From contig WGNL01000014.1 of assembly GCA_016124585.1 (NCBI GenBank), positions 124,001-188,000 on the forward strand: 64,000 nt of DNA. Direction: 5' to 3'. The stretch's first letter is position 1. Every line of letters begins with the position of its first letter. Below, piece after piece: positions 46,100 through 54,829 of the stretch. Origin of the DNA: Bacteroidota bacterium (GTDB lineage: Bacteria; Bacteroidota; Bacteroidia; Chitinophagales; Saprospiraceae). Both the position numbers and the translations under genes were made by a program. The notes beneath the pieces were generated by a model. That model ran no database searches. It was given only the letters and a program-made list of their open reading frames with translations, and was not told the DNA's origin.

Positions 46100-46735
46100 C
46101 TAATCGTCGGCCAGTATCTGCAACAATTCGTTGAGCATCATGGCGGTGGCGCCCCACAGCACCCGGCCATAAAGGTCAAAATACGGCACGTTTTTCAAAA
46201 AGATTTGAGGGGTGATGCGGATATCTGTCACCTGCCTGACGCCCTGCTGCTGGAAATGCGACAACGGAACCTCCAGCACGGCGTTCACTTCCTCCACTTG
46301 CACCTGATAAGTCGGCGCAGCCTCCAGATAACCCAAAAACGGATGCACCTGAAAATTGCTGACGGGGATGTACAAATCCGTCAGCCCGCCCAAGATTTTC
46401 ACCTGTTCCCGTGAAATGCCAATTTCTTCTTCGGCCTCTCGCAGTGCCGTGTTCAGCATGGAACCGTCTTGCGGTTCGGCCTTGCCGCCGGGGAAGCTGA
46501 TCTGGCCGCCATGCTGGTCACGGTCGTTGGCGTTCCGCTCGATGAATACGATGCTCCATTCCTCATTTTTTGGGAACAAAGCCAACAACACTGCGGCCTG
46601 ACGGGCTGCCGTCGGTGCTTCCAAGTACTGCCGTCGGGTGGCATGTGCCATCTGCAATTGGGCTTCCCGACCGGGTAGCGGCGCTTGCATCCGCCGCTCG
46701 ATTTTCTGTATCATCTCAATCATAATTTTCCACAA
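46100..46735 (-). CDS. NUDIX hydrolase, CoA pyrophosphatase type
   Basis: The protein has 211 residues. The NUDIX box reads GGKAEPQDGSMLNTALREAEEEIG (core REAEEEIG), preceded by QISFPGG, the pattern of the CoA-diphosphatase branch (family of Nudt7/YeaB). These enzymes split CoA or its oxidised forms into 4'-phosphopantetheine and 3',5'-ADP. ATGs at 46735, 46723 and 46714 are all possible. The first overlaps the upstream serine-hydrolase gene by 20 bp, so the two are probably translated from one message. Confidence 0.9.
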   Translation of the reverse strand: MWKIMIEMIQKIERRMQAPLPGREAQLQMAHATRRQYLEAPTAARQAAVLLALFPKNEEWSIVFIERNANDRDQHGGQISFPGGKAEPQDGSMLNTALREAEEEIGISREQVKILGGLTDLYIPVSNFQVHPFLGYLEAAPTYQVQVEEVNAVLEVPLSHFQQQGVRQVTDIRITPQIFLKNVPYFDLYGRVLWGATAMMLNELLQILADD

Positions 46736-47960
46736 CGAATTTGCTTAGATCCGGTTTATGTTTCCGCTTCCGCTTTTTTTCAAAATCATAGACCACTTGG
46801 CCGAGATGGCTAAAAAACGGCAGCCCCACCGTCTCGTATTCGTAATGGTCGTCGTTGTAAACGCCATCTGCATTCACATGGATGGTGGCAGCTAAGAAAA
46901 ACTCAACGCCTGCCTCAAAATCCACGATGTACGAAACGTCGGTCAAGAAGCCATAAGCCCAACCTACTTTGTTGAAAATGCGGACATTTGGTGGCATTCG
47001 AACAGAATCAGCATTCGCCCCATAAATAAAAAATTTGCCGTAATGGTCAGGTTCTTTGTTGTACCTCGGAAAGCGGCTCTCCCTCGGCCGTTCCGACATA
47101 ACTTGGTACAAAAAGCGGTAATCGTCCTCGCTCAAATCGAAGCGGCGAACGGGCGACACAGCCTCTGGAAACATCACCGCTTGGAGCATGTCATGAAAAC
47201 ATTGGAGCGAAACGTAGTTTTTCTCAGAAAAATCAAATGGGCGGTTCACCAGCGAGTCGCCATCGTAGTAGCCCTTGCCCCGCTGTGTTTTTTTTAGGGT
47301 AAAATGAGTATCAGCTAGGCTGTTCACTTCACCTTGGTAGTACAGCATTTTTTCATTTTTAAAAAATCCGACGGGGTTAGTGAGGCGGTTGGCCGCTGCA
47401 TCAAAACCGCTGACACTGAGCCGATGAACGATGCGCAGGTCTTCGTAACCCTTCCGCCAAAGCCGCTGGTTAAGCGACTGCTGACCAAGGAACTCGTAGA
47501 GGCGGTTGTAGGCATCGTTGTCGCTGACAAGGAAGATTTTTTTGACGTACTGCGCCACAGAAGGCAGGCCGTTGGCGGCAGTGGAATCCGTTTCTGCGGC
47601 GGTTTGCGGTGGAGGCCCAGCCTCCGTTTTCATCACTGAATTTTTATCCAAACCACTGATTTTCAATTGGTTCAGTTTTTCCAATGCCAAAAAAGCCGTT
47701 GGCATCTTCACCGTGCTGGCGGGGTAGTAGTAGCTGTTTTTATCCAACTGAAAGCTGTGCTGCCGGAAGTGCGGAAAATTGTTTTCGTCCCGGTCAATTT
47801 GCGTGTAAATGATTTGGATGTCGTACTCATCCGGTTGGTCGAGCAGCGCCTGAAATGCATCGGGCTGGGATTTCATCAGCTTGAGCAGCAGGTTTTTTTG
47901 CGCCAGTATCGGAAGGAAATTTGCGAAGAAAACTAAAAGCGTAAGGCCAATGCGGTTCAT
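46716..47960 (-). CDS. Secreted class-A beta-lactamase-like serine hydrolase
   Basis: This 414-residue protein has a signal peptide ending LPILAQ. Penicillin-binding/class-A fold motifs are visible: STVK (S-x-x-K, in PASTVKMPTAFLALEKL, about 82-85), SDN (VSDNDAYNRLYEFLG, about 146-148) and KVG (NKVGWAYGFLTDVSYIVD) in place of KTG. The order and spacing fit the family but the third motif is altered and the protein is longer than true class A enzymes. Substrate and lactamase activity are unknown. It overlaps the NUDIX gene downstream. Confidence 0.82.
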   Translation of the reverse strand: MNRIGLTLLVFFANFLPILAQKNLLLKLMKSQPDAFQALLDQPDEYDIQIIYTQIDRDENNFPHFRQHSFQLDKNSYYYPASTVKMPTAFLALEKLNQLKISGLDKNSVMKTEAGPPPQTAAETDSTAANGLPSVAQYVKKIFLVSDNDAYNRLYEFLGQQSLNQRLWRKGYEDLRIVHRLSVSGFDAAANRLTNPVGFFKNEKMLYYQGEVNSLADTHFTLKKTQRGKGYYDGDSLVNRPFDFSEKNYVSLQCFHDMLQAVMFPEAVSPVRRFDLSEDDYRFLYQVMSERPRESRFPRYNKEPDHYGKFFIYGANADSVRMPPNVRIFNKVGWAYGFLTDVSYIVDFEAGVEFFLAATIHVNADGVYNDDHYEYETVGLPFFSHLGQVVYDFEKKRKRKHKPDLSKFVVENYD

Positions 47961-47994
47961 TCTGTTTTTGCCGCAAGTTAGCAGAATGAAAATG

Positions 47995-48081
47995 GGAAAT
48001 TGAAAATTAGAAATTGAGAATTGAAAATTGGTTCCAGCTTACCCGCTCACATCTCACACTCTCACCCGCTCACGCTCTCAC
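47995..48081. repeat. Two adjacent short tandem arrays (7-bp A/T-rich and 7-8-bp CTCAC)
   Basis: AATT recurs at 47998, 48005, 48012, 48019 and 48026, giving a strict 7-bp period with units like GAAAATT. After a short spacer, CTCAC recurs at 48046, 48053, 48061, 48069 and 48077 with 7- then 8-bp steps. The two arrays almost fill the gap between the serine-hydrolase start and the small gene ending at 48086. Neither has an inverted partner. Confidence 0.65.
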
Positions 48082-48085
48082 CCCT

Positions 48086-48370
48086 CTAGAAAAGCTTCAC
48101 CCCCTGCAATTGCCAATCGCCACGGGGCACGAAATTGGCCAGTTGAACCTGAACGGAAAATTGCTCATAATCGAACTGGTATTCGTTGAGTTGAAGGTCA
48201 CTGCCGAGCGATTTTTTATATTCGCTGCTGCCAGTGAGTTGGCCCAATTCACTGCTGTATTCGAGAAGCACATCTTGCACCCGGCTCAGCAACTCGTCTT
48301 GGGACATGGGCTGGCCATTTGTTTCTAAGGCGATTTTTGATAATTCGATGGATAAGTTCAGCGACTTCAT
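48086..48370 (-). CDS. Small conserved-looking hypothetical protein
   Basis: This 94-residue protein has no signal peptide or membrane segment. An N-terminal helix-like part (SKIALETNGQPMSQDELLSRVQDVLLEYSSELGQL) is followed by a beta-like tail (QFDYEQFSVQVQLANF). I do not recognise the family. It lies between tandem repeats and the divergent rlmD gene. Codon use resembles the neighbours, so it is probably real. Confidence 0.6.
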   Translation of the reverse strand: MKSLNLSIELSKIALETNGQPMSQDELLSRVQDVLLEYSSELGQLTGSSEYKKSLGSDLQLNEYQFDYEQFSVQVQLANFVPRGDWQLQGVKLF

Positions 48371-48516
48371 TTTCGTTTCGGATTTAGAAAGAGACGGTTT
48401 TGCAATAACCCATTCCTTTTTTTGGAAAATGAGTAACCCATTTCTAGCTTAATTTCGTTCTCTTTGCTCTTTCTTTTTTTAGATACGCAAAAACGAGTCG
48501 CTCAGATTTTTGAAAA

Positions 48517-49926
48517 ATGGCAAGAAAAGTAAAAAAGGCAATCATCGTTGAAAACGTGGAGATAACCGGCATGGCCGACAAAGGCCGGGGCATTGGCCGG
48601 GATGCCGGTGGACGGGTGATTTTTAGTGAGCATGTAGCACCTGGTGATGTGGTGGACGTTCATGTTACGAAGAAAAAACCGGAATACGTGGACGGTTACG
48701 CCATCCACTACCATCGGCTTTCGCCGGACAGGGTGGAACCGTTTTGCGAGCATTTCACGCTCTGCGGTGGCTGTCGTTGGCAGCACTTGAGCTATGAAGC
48801 GCAGATTCGGCACAAGGAGCAGGTCGTCGTGGATGCCATCCGCCGCATCGGGCGGGTGAAGGAGGGGGAATTCCTGCCCATCGTGCCCTGCGAAGACACG
48901 GTCTATTACCGAAACAAATTGGAATACGCTTTTTCCAATAAAACCTGGATTCCGAGGGAGCAAATCGAGGCGGGCATCTCCAACCGCCAGAACGTGTTGG
49001 GCTTCCACCGCCCCGGGGCTTTTGATAAAATCGTGGACATCAAGCACTGCTGGCTGCAAGCCGACCCCTCCAACGACTTACGCCTGACCGTTAAGGCCGT
49101 GGCCGACGAAATGGGCCTGAGCTACTACGACCTCATGGCCAATCAGGGCTTCATGCGGCACATCCTCATCCGCATCACGACGCTCGGCGAGCTGATGCTC
49201 ATTGTCAGTTTTCATGACAACAGCAAGAAGAAAATCAAGCAGTTCCTCGATACGGTCATCGAGCGGATGCCGCAGATTACCAGCCTTTTCTACTGCATCA
49301 ATCCCAAACTGAACGACTACGTGGGCGACCTCGACATGATAAACTACTACGGAAAGCCCTTCATCGAGGAGCAACTGGGGCATGTGCGGTTCAAGATTGG
49401 CCCGAAATCGTTTTTCCAGACCAATTCCAAGCAGGCGAAAGTGCTCTACGATAAAGTGGTGGAATTCGCTGGACTGACGGGAAGCGAGAATGTCTATGAC
49501 CTATACACGGGCGTGGGCAGCATTGCGTTGTATGTCGCCAAATTTGCGAAGCAAGTAGTGGGCATCGAAGAAGTGCCGGAAGCCATCGTGGATGCAGGCG
49601 AAAATGCCAAAATGAACGCCACAGAGAACTGCATTTTCTATGCTGGTGATGTGAAAAATATCCTCACCGCTGAGTTTGCGGAGCAACACGGCAAACCTGA
49701 CCTCGTCATCACCGACCCGCCCCGTGCGGGTATGCATGTGGATGTGGTGAAGATGTTTCTGGAATTGGAGGCGCCGAAAATCGTGTATGTGAGCTGCAAT
49801 CCCGCCACGCAGGCCCGGGACTTGAATTTACTGAAGGAAAAATACCGCTTGGTGAAAATACAGCCGGTGGATATGTTCCCGCATACGCACCATGTGGAGA
49901 CGGTGGCGTTGTTGGAGTTGCGATGA
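48517..49926 (+). CDS. rlmD: 23S rRNA (uracil-5-)-methyltransferase RlmD-type
   Basis: This 469-residue TrmA/RumA-family enzyme forms m5U in RNA using S-adenosylmethionine. An N-terminal TRAM domain (VEITGMADKGRGIGRDAGG...) is followed by the iron-sulfur cysteines in CEHFTLCGGC (about 77-86), probably completed by DIKHC. The methyltransferase core has YDLYTGVGSIALYVA, DPPRAGMH, and the catalytic Cys in VYVSCNPATQARDL (about 427). The target base (U1939-type in 23S) is inferred from the presence of the cluster and TRAM domain. Its 3' end faces the res gene. Confidence 0.9.
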   Translation: MARKVKKAIIVENVEITGMADKGRGIGRDAGGRVIFSEHVAPGDVVDVHVTKKKPEYVDGYAIHYHRLSPDRVEPFCEHFTLCGGCRWQHLSYEAQIRHKEQVVVDAIRRIGRVKEGEFLPIVPCEDTVYYRNKLEYAFSNKTWIPREQIEAGISNRQNVLGFHRPGAFDKIVDIKHCWLQADPSNDLRLTVKAVADEMGLSYYDLMANQGFMRHILIRITTLGELMLIVSFHDNSKKKIKQFLDTVIERMPQITSLFYCINPKLNDYVGDLDMINYYGKPFIEEQLGHVRFKIGPKSFFQTNSKQAKVLYDKVVEFAGLTGSENVYDLYTGVGSIALYVAKFAKQVVGIEEVPEAIVDAGENAKMNATENCIFYAGDVKNILTAEFAEQHGKPDLVITDPPRAGMHVDVVKMFLELEAPKIVYVSCNPATQARDLNLLKEKYRLVKIQPVDMFPHTHHVETVALLELR

Positions 49927-49951
49927 AGGAATATGAATATGTGTTATGGTC

Positions 49952-52486
49952 CTAGGTAGGAACTGGCAACTGAAAAGCGCTGCTTATCATCTGCTCATAT
50001 TCATCTTGATAAATCATCTGGAAAGTAAATTTCTTGTCAGGGAAGCCCTCGCTCAAATGCTCCCAAGTATCACGGTTGCAGAACTCCAATAGCTCTCTTT
50101 TATAAATGGTATCTTCGTTATCCTTTAAATGCTTGCCTTTATATTCAAGGACAAACACTTCGCCAACCAAAGAATCATCTTCCGGGTGTTTCTTTCCGGT
50201 AAAAAAATCTGGGTAGAACTTTCTGGGCTGCCAGCCTTTAATATAATAATTTTTTCCACCAACGCCATTCCTGCTCCACCATTCAAGCAATTCGCCCTGA
50301 TTATCTAAAAACAGTGCTACTGCTTTCTCTTCTTCATTAAAATCATCTTCAGGCACATGGTCGAAAAGGCTTTTCTGCACCACTTGTGTGTTTGTGCCGT
50401 GGTGAAGCATATTGCCTCCCCTCACCGTCATACGGCTTGGGATATAATAATAGCCTTCATCCTTGAACAACAGGAACAGCAGCTTCTTTTCATCAATCAA
50501 CTGCTCAAAAGCGACTTTAGCTTTATCTCCCAATTGCTTCTCAAATTTGTACTTTGTCCATTGAATGAGTTTCACAAAATTGGCAGCAACCACTTTCTCA
50601 TTGTATTTCTCAATAAGCGCATCTGTGATTCTTTTGACATAATCATACCCCACCCAAGGGTTGATAATCACATCGCCCAATTGCCGAGTCATCATCACCA
50701 AATCTATTTCCGCAAATTCGGAAAGCTCCGCCGCAGTCTTGACAGCGAGTTGTTCAAAACCCTCTCCATAGCCTACTTCTGCATCAACGACAACGCCGCC
50801 TTTGTTTGGGTCGCCGGGGTTGAATTCCAAAACAGGCTCAATGTCAAAGCTTTCCCAATCAATGATGGGCAATATATCGGCCTCGTACATGAAATCCCGA
50901 TAACCTTTGCCATCGGCGGTGGGCACGACGAACTTTGGCAAATAAATCTGCCCTTCAAACTTCCTGAACTGCTCCCTAAATTTCGCTTCCCTCGTTTGGT
51001 TGGCTTGCTTTGAATCTTCGCTGACCACACTGCCCGCAATATCACCAAGCCCTTCTTTTTCCAAATTGCCCTTGATGCTATTGGCCAATTGCAGGGAACT
51101 TTGCCGGAAGGCATAGACATAGCTTTCGTCCAATGCTTTGATGCCCGTTTTTTGGGCATAAGGCTGTCGGAGTATGCGGCCAATCAATTGCGTCAGCCCC
51201 GTCTCGGAACCGCTATTGCTCAAAACAGCCAACACGTAAGCAAAAGGACAGTCCCACCCTTCCTGCAATGCCTGCTTGGTGATGATATACCTGATTTGGC
51301 AATCTTCCGCCAATAGGTCAATGCCCTCTAACCCATCGTTGTCACTGGTCTTTACGGCGATGTGTTCTGGTGGTACGCCGCATTGCTTTATCAGATAATC
51401 CCGTGCATGGAGGGCGTGTATGCGGCTATGGTCGTTGACGAGTTTTTGCCCAGTCTGTTCGGTCTGTATGAGGCAGATGGGGCGGATGTAATTCCCGCCA
51501 TCCATGCGGTACGCCAATGCCTCTTTCTCCAATGTCCGCCGACGGTCAACCGCCGAAAGCAGCGTGTCCTTCCAGTCGGGGTTGTTCACCTTGTTGTGCA
51601 GGTGGATGTCCAGCTTTATCATCTGCTCCCGGTCGAGGTCTCGCCCGGTGACTTCCACCAGTTTATTGGCCTGCGTGGGTGGTGTGGCACTCAGTTGCAG
51701 GATGAAGCGGGGGTTCAGGTTGGCGATGGTGTCCCTTGCCCGTTCGCTGTATGCCCTGTGCCCTTCATCCAAAATGATGATGGGCTTGCAGTAACGGAGC
51801 GCATTGCCGAGCGAGGTCATGATTTGACGGTTGAGTGCGCCCTCGCCCTCGAAGCAGTCCAGATTAGGGATTTCCTTTAGTACGGCTTGTTGCGCTGCCC
51901 ATTGGTCTTCGGGCGGGAAAAAGCCGTCGAAGCCCCCGGCATCCCGGAAGATGCGCAGGCTCTGCTTGTTTTCCCGATTGGCGCTGGGCAGCATGAGCAA
52001 CAGGATGACGAGGCTCTGCCCCACATCGGCAGGCGTAAATTTCTCGTCCTTTTCCACGATGCGCACCCGATTGCCCGTGGCCACATCCAACACTTGGCGA
52101 TAGGGATGGCGGCGGTCTTTGAGGGCACGGGCTGTTTGGCGGTAAATCTCTGTGCCGGGCACTACCCAAAGCACCAGCCCAGTTTGGCGGGTGTAAAGAA
52201 TGCGCTGTATGAGGTCTATGCTGTGGCAGGCGAGCAGGGTCTTGCCGCCGCCCGTTGGTACTTTGAAATAAATATCGGGGATGCGCTCGTTCAGGCCGTT
52301 GCGGCGCTCGTGGTAGGAAATCTTGCCAGTGGCCTTTTCCCAAGCGGAGCGGGGAACATCAATGGAAAGGGCCAGCCGCTCGCTCACCTTGCGAACCTGC
52401 TCGAACTCCGTCTGGTGCTCCTTGAGCGATTCCAGATACAATTTGAGTTCGTCGAGTACCCGTGCCTGATAGTTCTTTAGTTTCAT
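49952..52486 (-). CDS. res: Type III restriction enzyme Res subunit
   Basis: This 844-residue protein has a superfamily 2 ATPase core, with Walker A VPTGGGKTLLACHS (about 77-90), DEGH (about 240) and QLIGRILRQPYA in the C-terminal helicase part. A PD-(D/E)xK-type nuclease near the end reads YPDFFTG...VFVLEYKGKH (about 760-785). In type III systems Res and Mod form a complex that translocates and cuts near unmodified sites. The res ATG shares one base with the mod stop (TAATG), so translation is coupled. The protein is intact. Confidence 0.95.
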   Translation of the reverse strand: MKLKNYQARVLDELKLYLESLKEHQTEFEQVRKVSERLALSIDVPRSAWEKATGKISYHERRNGLNERIPDIYFKVPTGGGKTLLACHSIDLIQRILYTRQTGLVLWVVPGTEIYRQTARALKDRRHPYRQVLDVATGNRVRIVEKDEKFTPADVGQSLVILLLMLPSANRENKQSLRIFRDAGGFDGFFPPEDQWAAQQAVLKEIPNLDCFEGEGALNRQIMTSLGNALRYCKPIIILDEGHRAYSERARDTIANLNPRFILQLSATPPTQANKLVEVTGRDLDREQMIKLDIHLHNKVNNPDWKDTLLSAVDRRRTLEKEALAYRMDGGNYIRPICLIQTEQTGQKLVNDHSRIHALHARDYLIKQCGVPPEHIAVKTSDNDGLEGIDLLAEDCQIRYIITKQALQEGWDCPFAYVLAVLSNSGSETGLTQLIGRILRQPYAQKTGIKALDESYVYAFRQSSLQLANSIKGNLEKEGLGDIAGSVVSEDSKQANQTREAKFREQFRKFEGQIYLPKFVVPTADGKGYRDFMYEADILPIIDWESFDIEPVLEFNPGDPNKGGVVVDAEVGYGEGFEQLAVKTAAELSEFAEIDLVMMTRQLGDVIINPWVGYDYVKRITDALIEKYNEKVVAANFVKLIQWTKYKFEKQLGDKAKVAFEQLIDEKKLLFLLFKDEGYYYIPSRMTVRGGNMLHHGTNTQVVQKSLFDHVPEDDFNEEEKAVALFLDNQGELLEWWSRNGVGGKNYYIKGWQPRKFYPDFFTGKKHPEDDSLVGEVFVLEYKGKHLKDNEDTIYKRELLEFCNRDTWEHLSEGFPDKKFTFQMIYQDEYEQMISSAFQLPVPT

Positions 52487-54108
52487 TATTCTCCTATCCG
52501 ATAAATCTCGTAAGGCAATTGCAAAAAGTCAATCTTAATCTCCTGTAACGACTCGTCGTCCATGAACTTCATGGGGGCGAACACCAAGTGCCGCTTCCCG
52601 GCGGGCGGCTTTGGCAGCGCCAGCGCATCGGCCATCGTGAAGCCTGTGCGGCGCAGCACCTCCACATCCGGCTCATACCAGAGCCAAACCGAACGGCGGC
52701 TGCTTTCACCCACGTAGTGCTTTTCTTTTACGACGCCTGCCGGGTCGAGTTGCTCACCCTCGGCGGTGAAGAACAAGTGACGGGCCAGTTCTTCGTAGCT
52801 AGGCATGGAAGTCTTGGTGAGCAAGCGGCCTTCGTCCACTTCTTCGCCCAGTTCGAAATAGGAGAAGCTGCCGCCCAATCCCTCTTTCAGTTTTTCATTC
52901 TTGGCGGTGGGGATGCCCTCTATCACCCGCTTCACCCTTTCCCTTGTGAGCGTTTCGGCGTAGTCCTCGCACTCCACCAATACAAAGCGGCGGTTGCCGC
53001 CGTCTTCATTGTTCAAATCCAGTACGGCTTGGGCGGTGGTGCCGCTGCCCGCGTAGCTGTCGAGGATGATGGAGTCTTCGTCGGTGGCGATTTCGAGGAT
53101 GCGTTTGATTAGACTGCTTGGTTTTGGTGTGATAAAAACATCTTCTGAGTTATCAAAATCTAAAATGGATAGAAGTTCTTTTTTGGCGTCTTGGGTATGA
53201 CCAACATCTTTGTAATGCCATAAGGTTTGAGGAACTCTTCCCTGCATAACTTCAGTTAAAAAAATTTTTGGCGCTGGAATATTATTGCCGTTTTCACCCC
53301 ACCATATTCTTCCATCCTTATCTAATTGCCAAAACTTTTCCTCTGACAACCTCCAATAGCTACCTTTTGGTGGACCATCAATTATTCTACCGCCGGGGCA
53401 TTTTATTGAGTAGGTTCCTTTACTGTAATAATTTCTTGCAGCAAGATTATTAGGCCTCCAGCGTCCACGAGGGTCATTATCAAGATTTTTATAAATTTTA
53501 TCTTGCTCTTCAGTTCTTGCTAATAGATTCGGCACCCATTCATCAATATTTTTTGCATAACAAATGATGAAATCGTGGTCTTCTGAAAAGAATTTAGCGC
53601 TGCTCTTTGGAGCATAATTCTTTTGCCAAATAATATTGGTGACAAAATTCTGCTCCCCAAACACCTCATCCATCAAGCAGCGCAAATTGTGCTGCTCATT
53701 GTCATCAATGGAAATGAAAATAGCGCCATCCTCCCGCAGCATTTCATGCAGCAATTTCAGGCGGGGCATCATCATGCAGAGCCATTTGTCGTGGCGGGTG
53801 AGGTCTTCCTTGTCCACCACCTGCCCCAGCCAGCTTTTTATCATCGGGGAGTTCACGTTGTCATTGTACACCCAGCCTTCATTTCCGGTATTGTACGGTG
53901 GGTCAATGTAGATACACTTCACCTGCCCGGCGAGGGTGGGCAGCAGGGCCTTGAGGGCCAGCAGGTTGTCGCCCCGCACGATGAGGTTGTCGTGCAGTGA
54001 ATGGCGGTCAGTGATGCTGAGGTCGGGCCGTGCCTTCAACTGGTGGTACTTCACCGCCAAGTGGTGGTGCTGTACGAAGGTCTTTCCTTTGAAGTGCAAC
54101 GTGGGCAT
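52486..54108 (-). CDS. mod: Type III DNA methyltransferase Mod subunit
   Basis: This 540-residue N6-adenine methyltransferase has beta-class motif order. DPPYNTGNEGWVYND (about 68-82) precedes the FxGxG-like SAM site, LDSYAGSGTTAQAVLDLN (about 345-362). The region between is the target-recognition domain. GDNLLALKAL and IFISIDDNEQHNLRCLMDE are also typical. Many type III mod genes carry simple repeats that switch expression; none is visible here. It is the first gene of the mod-res operon, and a nested dyad lies about 90 bp upstream. Confidence 0.96.
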   Translation of the reverse strand: MPTLHFKGKTFVQHHHLAVKYHQLKARPDLSITDRHSLHDNLIVRGDNLLALKALLPTLAGQVKCIYIDPPYNTGNEGWVYNDNVNSPMIKSWLGQVVDKEDLTRHDKWLCMMMPRLKLLHEMLREDGAIFISIDDNEQHNLRCLMDEVFGEQNFVTNIIWQKNYAPKSSAKFFSEDHDFIICYAKNIDEWVPNLLARTEEQDKIYKNLDNDPRGRWRPNNLAARNYYSKGTYSIKCPGGRIIDGPPKGSYWRLSEEKFWQLDKDGRIWWGENGNNIPAPKIFLTEVMQGRVPQTLWHYKDVGHTQDAKKELLSILDFDNSEDVFITPKPSSLIKRILEIATDEDSIILDSYAGSGTTAQAVLDLNNEDGGNRRFVLVECEDYAETLTRERVKRVIEGIPTAKNEKLKEGLGGSFSYFELGEEVDEGRLLTKTSMPSYEELARHLFFTAEGEQLDPAGVVKEKHYVGESSRRSVWLWYEPDVEVLRRTGFTMADALALPKPPAGKRHLVFAPMKFMDDESLQEIKIDFLQLPYEIYRIGE

Positions 54109-54192
54109 GGAGTAAGTTGATTAGTCTCAAGTGTTCTGGTGCGCTGGGCAGATGCCTGCCCGAAAATTCGGGCAAAAGTCGGAATTTTGGTA

Positions 54193-54234
54193 ACAACGAC
54201 GTAAGAGATTCTTACGTAAGGGGAATGTCGTTGT
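54193..54234. promoter_or_regulatory. Nested dyad upstream of mod, possible operator
   Basis: The inner dyad is ACGTAAGA (54199-54206), GAT, TCTTACGT (54210-54217). The outer dyad is ACAACGAC (54193-54200) with GTCGTTGT (54227-54234). Both are perfect and share a rough centre. They lie 85-126 bp upstream of the mod ATG. Such symmetry suggests a protein-binding site or a structured leader; no controller gene is adjacent. Confidence 0.5.
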
Positions 54235-54458
54235 GTTAGAAGCTGATTTTCAACTTAAACGGTTCTTGAAAAACATGTATCCAAGAAAAAAAAATTACAA
54301 ACTCAAAGAGGGAACCAAAATATTTCATCAGTTTATTTCAGAATTAACAATTTTAAAATAAAGAGCTTATATTTTTCAATATTTTGCAATAAATTGTTTC
54401 AAAGTCTCCTTGTTTCACCCTCGCTATCCCCTTTATGCCAACGAAACCCCATTTTCCT

Positions 54459-54672
54459 TCAATCAAACTTGACGCATCTTTAATCAGGGCTCATTTTTCC
54501 TCAATTCAAGCTAACAATATGTGTCTGTTGCTACATTTTTTGGCGACAAGACGGGCGGCATCATTGCTGAAAATGGTATTTTTTGAAACAAAAATGGGTA
54601 TTTATAAAACACGGCTGTAATATTGATTGACGAAAAATCAGCTTTAATTGACGAATAATGAACTTTGATTGA
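54459..54672. repeat. Oppositely oriented 21-bp repeat arrays in the mod upstream gap
   Basis: Two and a partial third 21-bp units run rightwards from 54459 (unit boundaries 54459, 54480, 54501), and two and a partial third run leftwards from 54672 (units 54652-54672, 54631-54651, then 54613-54630). Units begin TCAATCAAA or TCAATTAAA and end ATTCG or TTTCG. The facing arrays are about 100 bp apart. The surrounding gap, 54109-54829, has no supported gene. In frame, units would encode S-I-K-x-x-x-S heptads, but no open frame spans them usefully. Confidence 0.55.
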
Positions 54673-54829
54673 AGGGTTTTCAAATATGGATTTACTGAAC
54701 GGAGCCAGTGGGGTTGACCGAAAAATTTTCCCTAACAAACACTTGATAAAAAGAAACAATGTCACCACATTTGACAAGAATTAATACGATAGCGACGAAA
54801 GAATATTTTTAACATAAAACCTTATTCCA

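Noticed and set aside
48046-48081. CTCAC array as a possible CRISPR-like repeat
   Set aside because: Units of 7-8 bp without unique spacers; no cas genes in the window.
52486-54108. Phase-variable mod gene
   Set aside because: No homopolymer or short tandem repeat long enough to switch the frame was seen in the coding region.
54435-54777. Short frames on both strands across the 21-bp arrays
   Set aside because: They read only through repeat units and low-complexity sequence; the repeats explain the open frames.
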